NCBI GenBank assembly: GCA_032158295.1
Contig: CM063262.1
Coordinates: 2,699,394 to 2,763,393, forward strand
From: Pycnopodia helianthoides
Lineage: Eukaryota > Echinodermata > Asteroidea > Forcipulatida > Asteriidae
DNA: 64,000 nucleotides
Direction of reading: 5' to 3'
Shown: positions 21,889-33,800 of the stretch, in pieces
Numbering within the stretch: position 1 is the first letter of the stretch
How the letters are laid out: the number at the start of each line of letters is the position of its first letter
The notes under the pieces: generated by a model
Database searches by the model: none
What the model was told of the DNA's origin: nothing
Seen by the model: only the letters and a program-made list of their open reading frames with translations
Made by a program: the position numbers and the translations under genes

Positions 21889-24800
21889 GTAAGTGATATT
21901 TCAGGGAAACCAATAACAATAATATCTCCTAAACCGCGATGACATGTAATTTACCTTTAACTTGTCACGCACACTCCACGTTTTGAACTGCCTCCAATAA
22001 TTGACTGATGATGCCCTTACTTTATAGGAAGCATTTTTTGAGCTGTTTGTTTTTTTCTCCGAGAATTTATGCATACATTTTAGGACTTGTCCTTCGGTTT
22101 GCAGAAATATAAAGGTGGACTGTCGACACAATCATAGCAGGCCTGTTTTGTAAAAACTCTCACCCTATTACACTATGAACATTTTTGTCTTGAAAAATGG
22201 AGTAAAAATCCACTCTTCTCCTTGAAATTGTAAATTCCCCCTTTTCACCTTTTTTTTCTCTGAGTTCTTTTGCCAGAGCCAAGGTGTTTCACGTTGTTTT
22301 TTACTGTGCTGCACTGCTCTGAAAAACTATATTCACCAATTAAAAGAGTTCTAGGCTTGCATCTAGAGCATTCCCTGAAATCATGGTGAAATTTACCAGT
22401 AAATGCTCTGGAGACTCTCTTGTTTTTAAAGGTGGTCTTAGGGAATTGCAATTCCTTTTTAAAGCATGGTGAAAGAGAGACATTTCCTTGAATTTCAGCC
22501 AAATCCTGCACTTCACTGAGATTTCACGGTGATTTCACATCAAAGACTTTCATAGTGTTACTGCACTCGAGCGACAGGACTGGGGCCCAATTTCATATTT
22601 AGCCTGTTAGCACAAAAAAAATGCTAAGCACAGAAAAATATTGCTTACCAGAAATTGGCTACCAGCCAACATTCTATAAAGTTTACATTGCTGCGACTGG
22701 TACCCCACTCATTTTTTGCTTAGCAGTGAAATGTGTTTAAAAGCACTATTGTCTGCTAAACAGCTTTATGAAAGTGGTCCTTGTTGTGATGTGCATTTAC
22801 TGGGTTTGAGTTTTAATAGTTCCATGTACAGCCACAGGCCTGCTACATGTATGATCGTGACTACATGCAGTTCCCTTTTATTTTTCACTCACTCTGAATG
22901 TGCCATTTTCTGTCAGAAAAAAAAAACTTGGAATGAAACAATTAAGTTTGAGTGGTGGCTTTGTTTACTAACTTAGCAGCGAAAAGACCTTAGTGCTCGC
23001 TAATTAATACAAACCGTCTGGGTTTGTGCATTAAAGTTGCATGGCCCGATGTTTTGTGCAGAGAGATTGAAACATTAAAAAACATTTTCCGAACGAAATT
23101 GCGACAAGTGATGCTGTTTTCAAAACGAAAAACATACAAAGGCGTTCACATTATGTCGAAGGACAATGACAGTGTGCACCATGCAGAATCGTTGTGTATT
23201 GCTGATGGATGTGAGAAAATGGCAATCATAAAACAAACAAAAACCCAAAACAACTAATTGAAATTACCACAGACATAGTAGGAGGGTTAATATCATTTCC
23301 TTCATTGTCTCTACAGTTACTTCGCAGTGTACAACGAGTGAGGTACAATGTCAAAACGGCGGACTTGTTTTCGTCTGGAATGGAGGATGGTACTGCACTT
23401 GCCCACTAGCTACACTGGCAGTTACTGTAAAGTAATACAAAAATGTGTTTGTTTCTTTAACCCTAACACCTTCGAGCTTTCAAAATCCTAACTGCATGTT
23501 TTTAAATTTTAATTGTTAAATTGTGCTAATAATTGATTATTGTAGTACAAGGCATCAGGCATATCACCATAATCAGAGTCCAACAGTTTGGGTGTTGAGT
23601 CAAGGAGTCAAATTTTGCAGAATTAAGTGTCATAGGAAAGATCCTTGTACACTGGGAAAACAAACTTATACTTTTTATCAATGTTAATAATAAAATAATA
23701 GTGGCTTCTTATATAGCGCTCATATCCGTAACTCGGTGACGCTCAAGGCGCTTCAACAGTCAGTATTTTCCTGCAAGGTATATATGTGGAGCTACTTTTT
23801 GAAGTATGAGACCTATTCCGTTACATAGCACAATGTAATGGTTTACAAGGTGCTGTGGCGCAATATGCTGCCAATCAAACCAGCAATATGCTGCCAATCA
23901 AACCAGCAATATGCTGCCAATCTACCAGGAACACCGGGGCGAGCCCCTTCTCTTTTCGATAAGTGCACTGGGTTCTTTTACGTGCATTACACAACACACA
24001 GGACCAACAGCTTTACGTCCCATTCGAAGGATGCAGCATTAATGGTTAAGTGTCTTGCTTAAGGACACAAGTGTCTCGACTGGGACTCGAACCCACACTC
24101 TGCTGAACAGAAACACCAGAGCTTGAGTCCGGTGCTCTTATCCGCTCGGCCACGACACGCCAATGTTGGCAAGAAATATTTGTGAATTTGAATTTGAATT
24201 GAAACTCACTCTTTTCGGGGAGTCAGAAAACCTCTTTTCAAAAGGAAATGAGTGCTGGCTATAATCAATACAAAATCGTCTGGGTTTGTGCATTAACCCT
24301 CCTACTGTCAGTGACTCTTGGCAACATTTTCCAGTGAGTTGACCAACCATTTGAAACCATTTGACTGCCAAGGTTGTGTACGGTGGCACAACTGTGCACA
24401 GAACTAACTGTGTATACTGTGTACATGCATTCCCTCATGGTATCATATTTCAGGCTGGCATAGTTTATCTATCATTCAAACCACAGTGAATGGTATTGAA
24501 TGGTCAGACAGCAAGAGGGTTAAAGTTGCATGGCCCAATGTTTCGTCCAGAAAGATTAAAAAATTTATAAAACATTCTTTTAACGAGAATGCGGCAAAAA
24601 ACATACAAAAATCGTCACATTTTGCAAAGGACAATGCACAATGTGCACAAGGCAGAATCGTTGTTACATTGCTGATGGACGCGAGATAATGGTGGTCGGG
24701 ATCCTAGCATTGATTAATTTTTAGATTTAATTAACTACCACTAATTATTGGTAGATTTTTTTGTTCAATACCTTAAAGGCACTGGACCCTATTGGTAATT

Positions 24801-27800
24801 ACTCAAAATAATTGTTGGCATACAAACTTACTTGGTAACGAGCAATGGAGAGCTGTTGATAGTATAAAACATTGTGAGAAACCGCTCCCTCTGAAGTAAC
24901 GTAGTTTTTGAGAAAGAAGTAATTTCTTACTCAAATAATAAGAGACTTCAGCTGCAGCCTTTTATTATGCATCTGAAAGCACACAAAGTAATGCAACAAG
25001 GTGTTTTTTTCTTTCATTATTCTCTTGCAAATTCAATGACCAATTGAGCCCAAATTTTCACAGGTTTATTATTTTATGCGTATGTGATGCAATCAAGCTA
25101 AATGAGTCGTTTTTCGGTAAATGCATTATTGAATAACAGGCCAAAATAGGTCCACAGGGGTGTACATTTCTATACATCTCTTGTTGTTTCGACTTCCATA
25201 ACTTTTTATACGGGGTTTTCATATCCTTAAAGCTGAGATTGTACTTCTTTCAAAATCGACAAGGGTCGACAAGAGACTCATTTAGCTTGATCGCATCACA
25301 TATGTTGGGATACACCAAGTGAGAATACTGGTCTTTGACAATTACCAAACGTGTCCAGTGCCTTTAAATGAAAGCTTAAAGGCCCTGTACACTATTGGTA
25401 AGATCGAAAAACACAATGTTCACAGATTCACACATAACTTACATGACTTAAAGTAAGTAATGGTAGAAAGGGTTCCTTGAAATATTTCTGCCTAAAATGC
25501 TATCGTTTCTGAGAAACGAGTAAAACAATAGTAATTATCGCGCGCGATAATTTGAAAAAACAGAAAACACATAAGATCTCTTTTCACTATTTTCTCGTGA
25601 CCTCGATGACCAATTGAGCTCAAACTTTCACAGGTTAGTTTGTTCGTGCATATGTTTAATCACACAAAATGTGGACTCTGATTCTTAGCCGGTACCAAAA
25701 GTGTACAATACCTTTAATATAACTGTCTCAAATCTGTAAAAATAGCTATTTCAAAATTGATATTTCTGTGTCAGATATATTATGTGGACCGAGCATCTTT
25801 AAATAATTACATTAATTGGATGGTTACACTTTTATTACTTGATTTTTTAAAACTCAAATCTTTATCACCCCCCCCCCCCCCGTAACAGCGATTTATCAGT
25901 TTTAAACTAGGATATATATTTTTGTCTGAAGAACTGTCAAAATCAAGACACCACAAAAAAATCACCCTTTCTTATTTTGATTGCCGCAATCAACATAATG
26001 GTGAAAAAATAGGTTAAAAAAAACCTGAACAAAGCATTATTTTTTTATTTTGTGTTCCTGAAATCTCCTAGACCAAATTTGAAGAAGTGTTTACAGGGTT
26101 GTCGATTGTATGATGTGTTTTAAGTTAGAATCATTAGTTTTTGTCAACGTAATGCTGATTTCACTGGCAAAATTGTCAAGAAAGATACTATAAAAGCTGA
26201 ATAAAGTTTCCACTTGTTGAGAAAACAGCGAAAAACTGTCACAGTCTTTTCACAAGAATGCTATACAAATCCATCCATAGCATAATCCTCCAGTTTCTTA
26301 ATACTCTGACGTACCTGTTTTCAACAAAAATCCCCATGTACACAGACAAAAATACATTATGACAGCACACTTCATTTTTTAAAAATTCCATGTTCCCCTC
26401 CTATGTCACACTTTTGCGCCCATTAAATGTGCACTTGCACCCAACAGAAAAAAAGCAGTCATAAAATAAAAAAAACAAACAAGTTAATAAAATTAACCAC
26501 AGACATAGTAGGAGGGTTAATATAATTTCCTTCATTGTCTCCACAGATACTGCAGAGACGGTGTGTACACTGATGGGTGAGGGACAATGTCAAAATGGCG
26601 GAACTTGTGTCTTGACTGGAACTGGAGAATGGTCCTGCTTCTGCGGAGCCAACTACACTGGCAGATACTGTGAAAGTAATACAAAAACTGTGTTTGTGTT
26701 TTCAACAACCTTATACTTTTTATCAATGGCAAGAAATATTTGTGAATTTGAATTATTCTGGGGAGTCAGAAAACCTCTTTTCAAAAGGGAATTGTTTTTT
26801 TTTTTCTCTTCTTTTCAGGACGTTGCCGAGATGGCTTTTAGATTTAAAGTCATAAATTAGCAGAGCTATGCCTTCCCTAAATTAGGATGAGCCCTTAATG
26901 GCAACTACAAGTATATATAGTGGTGTTCATTTTTTATCGCCGTGGCAACCATTAAAGTCATATCTTTACTTAATGACGCTATAGTGGTTTTTTTTCCCTG
27001 CTAAATACTGGTGGGTCAATAGAAGATGCCTGTCCTTGCAATTAAGGGCCCAGGGTTAAGTGATTGATTGATCCCCTGCATCAACGTCATTAGGTGGCAT
27101 CTTTCTGCCACGCTGGCACTTGTGGGAGTTGACTTGCACTTAGATGTCACAGTAGTAAACACGGTAAATTACCGAAAATGCTGCATCGCCTGAAATGCAC
27201 ACACACACACACACAGATATTGACTCCCAAAAATGGCCCAACCGAGACTATCAATCGTGATGATAGCAACATCAACAACTGGGTCAATAGACCAGTATGT
27301 AGTCTCATAAATGCTAACTTTCCGGCCTTGAGTCGAATTAATTTGAGGGGATGGGCCAATAGCTCAGTTTAGAGTGCCGGCATGGTTTTATCCGGAAGTT
27401 GTTGGTTTAAACCCCGCTCAAGTCAATTTGTCTTTGTTCATTCAACCCCAAGTAAAATAAAGAAAAGATATTGCAAGTCAGTGAGGTTATTTAATTGAAA
27501 AAACAAAAGCCCGCCCGGACTTGTCTGTTCTTAAGTTGACTGGCCTGACGCTAAAAAAACACTGGCCTTGGGCCTGCTGTCCAGTGTAGATTTCTTACCC
27601 CTGTCGAGGCCCAGTGAACAGGGGTTGGCCACCCTGTGGTAACAGCATGTAAAACATTGTAATAGGTGCTTTGATACAGTGTTTTAGATACACCAAAATG
27701 CTTTAGTGCACAACCACAATCATGGGTACACATTTTTTTCGTGTCCATGTTATGAACAACACTTTGAAAACCAGTGATGTAACGGTTATTTCAATGTTTT

Positions 27801-30800
27801 TTGTAAATTGATTAACCAGCAGTGTGTGAATGAAGAGTAGAAAGTACTTGAGTTTGTCGAAAATGAGATCTGCAAAGAGTTACTCAATATTTTATGTGTC
27901 GTTCATTGGGTGTCTTTGTTACAAAGAGTGTACCCATGATTGTGGCTGTGCACTTTATCATAATCCTATTTCATTCATTTCAAAAATATAAAGTGTCTGT
28001 TAAAAAATGGTCCCTTTTTGTTGTTGTTGCAGATACCACAACTTACCTTTGGTTTGAGGAGTTGTATTATTCAACACTGGAAACGGCCGGGAGAGTTACC
28101 CTAACAGTGTTCCGCACAGGGGATCTCAATAAAAACACAATTGTCCGTGAGTATTTTGCAAATCTTCGTCTTGAAAAAGGAGTGAAAATCCACTTTTCTC
28201 CTTGAACTTCTAAATTCTTCCACTTTCAACTCGTTTTCACGGAGTTCTCCTTCTAACTTATATAGCCAGCGCCTAAGTGTTTCACATTGTTTTCACTGCA
28301 GCTGTACTGCTGAAAACCTAGCCCAAGGCTATCTTGGGTGTATGTGTGTATAGTGTGGTCGTGTACTTGTATTTGGCCGGTGAGTGTCAAATTTCTATGT
28401 TTTTTAACGTGGACAATAAAAATCTAAATCTAAATCTGAAGGGAGTATGAGTATTCATCAATCATCATTATTCGGCAAAGACTTGCGTCCGTGGCCGCCT
28501 CGTCCTCAAATTGTAATGGGGGCGCACTCCTGGAGTTGCCGCCATCACCTGGCTCTTTCAATCGTGCTCTCTCAGCCTCCTGCTTTTACCTTCCACTTTG
28601 GCAATGTCTTCAGCGCAGCTTACGGCGGCCTTGCCTCGAATTGTACCTGTAGGCATGGAGTTCAATTCAATTAATAATCATCGATTCACATTTATTTCAT
28701 ACTGTCAAACAAGCTTTACAGAATGCGTATATATTAATGTTATAGCGACAGGTTTAAGGGTTATACATCAAGAAGACAGTGTGGAGGCGATTTGATAAGC
28801 CTATAGGCTTGTATAGTAATCAGCTGTGGACAGACGGAGACAAGATAAACAGACAAGCAGAGGGCGTACGCCTAGGAACAAAACAACTTACAAACAACAA
28901 CAACGCTTAATTATAACTAAAATGAAAATATGATGTATTATATGAAAAAGAACAAGTCGTCGGCTCAGAACTATAAGGTCCTTAAGTTACGTAATGGACA
29001 AAAGGTCGTTAATAAAATAAATTTAAAAGGTCTGAAAAAGACTAAATAAAATATAAAAATCAAAAATTAATGTTTCATTATGAAATCTATGCTTAGAATT
29101 CATGACAAAACATTAAATTTGTATTATTATGATGTTGATTTTCCCTTTTTCAGACCTTTTAAATTTATTTTGTTAACGACCTTTTGTTCATTACGTAACT
29201 TAAGGACCTTATAGTTCTGAGCCGACGAAGTGATGATAGACCTGGCAAAGCAGTCAATGGAAATAATTGTGTCCTTGGTATGAACACATGCACCTGGATA
29301 GGTCAATGTTTTTGTGGGGAAGTCGACCTGATCTAGTGGTTTATTGGTCAGCGTTTTGGTTTCACCTTGTTTCAGGTTAGCAGTATTGGTCAGCACACTG
29401 TGGATAGACCAATGTTTACATTTGGAGTAGAGCTTGATAACAACTGAACAATGCTATAATCACCCCCATGAGACCATGGATTGGGGGGAAGTTGGGAATG
29501 ATATTTCGGAGAATTATTCACCAATCAAAGAGGTCTGGGTTTGGCTGGAAGGCATATCTTCCTGAAATCATGGTGAAATTTCGCAGAGGCCAGTAAATGG
29601 TCCGGAGACTACCCTGTTTACAGATCCCTTCACCTGACCGTAAAAATTCTTTAAAGGCACTGAAAGAAGTAATTTCTCAGTAAAATATTTGAATTGATTT
29701 TGAGACCTCACGCGTGAGGTCTCGAAATCAAGCATCTGAAAGCACACAACTTCGTGTGACAAGGGTGTTTTTTCTTCCATTATTATCTCGCAACTTCGAC
29801 GACCAATTGAGTCCAAATTTTCACAGGTTTGTTATTTTGTGCATATGTTGAGATACACCAAGTGAGAAGACTGGTCTTTGACAATTACCAAAGGTGTCCA
29901 GTGTCTTTAAATCAATGTAGGCCGACTTTGTTACAACGCCTTGAGCACCTTGTTGATGGATACAAGGGCTATACAATATGAAAACTCCAATATTATTATC
30001 AAAAATTATTTTAACATTTCTGTCCGTAGGTGTCCAAACGTTTGATGATTCTGCCATGCATGATTTTAACTACGTTGAGGTGTCCAAAGTCTTAAACTTT
30101 GATCCCTTTGTCACGAACCTGTCGGTAGAGATAGATCTCATCTACAGCAGTACGACGGAGAATTTGGAATTCTGGGCGGTACTTTCCGACCCCACCGGCG
30201 GAGCTGTTCAGTCCCCCTACGGAATTGCACTCATATATGTTTTAGACACTGATTGTAAGTATTGCCAATTCACCTTCATCCATGTTGCATACCCCCATCA
30301 GACAACATTATTACCCCCCCCCACCCCCTCCCCCATTAATTTTTTTTTTTACAATTGGTTGGGATCGAGGAACATATCAACAGGATTTACCCCCCCAAAA
30401 TGTGTAAATATTGTGAAAGGTAATCCATGACACACAATTATGGACGACACACCATTATGCTATTGTTTTGAACAGTCTGTAAACAAATTTGGCGTGCTCC
30501 ACCAAAAAATTGGTTAAAAATCTTTTAAAAAAAATCCAAGTTCCCTGTTTAGACCCAGCCAAAAACAGCATGGAAAAATGCCAAACTACCCTGGGTTGAT
30601 TCTTTGACTAAAACAAAATTCACTAATGACCGCCGCTTTAAGAATACCCACAGGAATAGTCCAAGCAAATCTCGCTCAACGGAATTATTTTTTTTTCTGG
30701 TTTATTATTAAAACAATGTATTTTTGTAATCCATGGGATAAATTGCTACTAAGTTTACAATTTAAAAACATTACAATGTTACCACTTAGGTACAAATGCT

Positions 30801-33800
30801 TGAACGCACGTGATGAAGAAAACAAACTCGTGCACTTTTCTTAAACAGGTCCCACTACGAGTGAGACTTGCACAGTCTATTGTAAATAAATATCTTAGCC
30901 TTCCGACTAATTAATAGCCACTCCCGGGCTGAAAACATCAAAAAGGAGGAAAACCCAGTATGCTACCATGATGTAGGGACTATATATTAACACAATCCAC
31001 ATGCATGCAAGCGGCTCCAGTCCTGGATTTGAATCGGGGTCCCAGACTCGGTGAAAAGTCTACCTTGGAATAGTCCAGACTTCACCTTGTGATTGTATTC
31101 CGCGACAGCACTTAACACGCACTCATAATGTTTGTATATTAGGGGCCGATTGTTCACAAAGACGACTTGTTGCATTTGACAAGGAATTCATCTTGTTTTC
31201 GCAGCGGAGACGGTGGACGTGTTTTCAGTGACTGATAAGGTAATCGCCCTAGAGTCGGAGAGTCCTGTTGAAGTTTGGCTTCTGAGATCGGGCCTGATTG
31301 ACGAAATGGTTCAAATATGTAAGTTGTTCGTTTTATGTTTCCCCCCACGAAGCAAGCTTCTCCAGTTTACCGATCGCCTCTCATCATCAGCATGGCTGGC
31401 AACTTGACAGCTTTCTAGCTGTTACAATTTGATTCGATTCTATTACCCTTTGGGCCTGCATACTACAGGCCGCCTTCGGCTAGGCGAGTGTATACACAGG
31501 CCTGGAATTACACGGAGGCCACGGAGACCACGGCCTTCGTGGCCCTTGTCTTGGCCTTGGTGCCCCTTCTAAAGTTTCCCATAAAAGTCTACATAACATG
31601 TAAAATTTTCCAATGGCCTTGCCCTCTCGAAGGTGATAAAGTCCAGGCCTGTAGCCTCAATCCACCCATTTCCTCTTCTCCTGTGTCACTCGACACCAAA
31701 TTGTTTGAAACTTGGACAAGATTGGAATGCCTGACCCATTGATAAACCTTTTTTGGGACCTACCGACCCCACCCGGCCCCCCCCCCCCCCCAGGTCCTTC
31801 TGATCACTTTGGCAAAACATGGATATGGAAGGAATTTGGACTGGAGTGTAAGGGTTTTAAAGACAGTGGTTACTTTTGGTAATTACTCAAAAAAAATACA
31901 TTACCATAAAAACTTACTTGGTAAGGAGCACCTGAGAGCTGCTGGTAGTATAAAACAGTGTGAGAAACGACTCCCTCTGCAGTAATGTAGTTTTTGAGAA
32001 AGAGGTAATTTCTCACTAAAATATTTCAATCTGAGAATGGCTTCATCTCAGGCATTTGAAAGCACACAATACAATGCAACAAGGGTTTTTTTCCTTTCAT
32101 TATTTTCTTGCAACTTCGATGACCAATTGAGCCCAAGTTTTAAAGGCCCTTAGATGTACACTATTGGTAAGATCGAAAAACACAATGTTCACAGATTCAC
32201 ACATAACTGACATGATTTAAAGTAAGTAATGGTAGAAAGGGTTCCCTAAAATATTTCTGCCTAAAATGCTATCGTTTCTGAGAAACGAGTAAAACAATAG
32301 TAATTATCGCGCGCGATAATTTGAAAAAACAGACAACACATAAGATCCCTTTTCACTATTTTCTCGTGACCTCGATGACCAATTGAGCTCAAACTTTCAC
32401 AGGTTTGTTTGTTCATGCATATGTTTAATCACCCAAAATGTGGACACTGATTTTGAGCTGCTACCAAAAGTGTACAATACCTTTAACAGGTTTGATATTA
32501 ACCTATAAACACAGAAACCTTTTTTTTATTTTTAGTAATCACCAATCCTTCTTTGTATCTCAAGCTGTCAGCACTAGAGATGACTCAATGAGTCCAGTGT
32601 CACCGCACTACACCCCATTCAGAGACAGGCTATTAATATTTGGGCCCTGGCAATATAAATTGAAAGTTCGGGTTAACCTGACTGACGACACCATATTGGA
32701 GGATTCAAGGTCCTTTTACCTGGAGTACTCGTTGTACGGGGAGGGCAACCCACCCAGGCGAGTTGAGATTCGGATTCTGGACGACGATGTTCCACCCGTT
32801 TATCGGCCTAGTGCACCCTTATCTGGAGATCAAAGTAAGTGACATTGATGTTTTATGTATTGATGTATTGATATAATGATTGTATCGCAGCACAATTTAC
32901 TTTTGACCGTCGGGGGGGGGGGGGGGGGGGGGCGAAATAACTTTACCCGATGCAAAACAAGAAACAAATAAAACAAGCTGGTTTTCCGACGTTGGTGTTA
33001 TCATTATAGTTAGTGTTATTTTTGGGGGCCATTGGGATATAACTGCAGTCAAAATAAGATAAAACTGGATGTGTAATGCGAGGAAATTTGCAACCAAAAG
33101 CACCACTCTCATCATCATGCGGTTAAAATTCTGCAGCGGGTCATGGGTTTAAATCCCACTCGAGCTGCCCGTTTCTTTAAAATAAGTTTTGTGATGCACT
33201 CATTTTCCAGAAGATAAGAGTCCTCATGAACCTGGGGAAAAAATTACAAGTCTCCAACCTGAATGTGTTCGGATTCTGACAAAAAACTGCAGGGTATCAA
33301 ACACTTTGGCATTTTACACCATTTTTAAACGTGAGATATAGAGACTTTAAATTTTTACCCAACTTTCATGAGGACTGTACTCTATCTCTTTGAAAGCGAG
33401 TGGATCACAAAACTGAATTTCGACCTTGGAGCCCACTGGTTAAGAACGGGACTTCATGGAAAGTGGAAAATACGGACTAAATACAGCGTAATCACACGTT
33501 AGGTGTCGACTTTTAATGTCTGGATCCTTATAAATAGACCAACATGTCTCACACTTTTCAGTCTCCTGACGATGACTAGAGCAAGCTATATGGAAAAAGG
33601 TTTGCGGTGACAACCATGTAATACTGTCTCTTATTGAGTTGGGGTGGTTCTGAAAAGAACCGTTGGTTAACTCGACGTTTCGATCAGTATGCTCTGATCG
33701 TCTTCTGGAGAAAATTTTGTATTTATTTTTTTTTTCTCCAGAAGACGATCAGAGCATACTGATCGAAACGTCGAGTTAACCAACGGTTCTTTGCGGAACC

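Noticed and set aside
24090..24160. tRNA-Ser/Leu gene
   Set aside because: The tRNA-like head is followed by a conserved SINE body and repeated at 38940 and 41671. No complete cloverleaf is seen.
32536..32564. Acceptor TTTTTAG at 32535 for kinase exon 6
   Set aside because: Using it in the required phase gives a stop codon within 60 nt. The CTCAAG acceptor at 32564 keeps the frame open.
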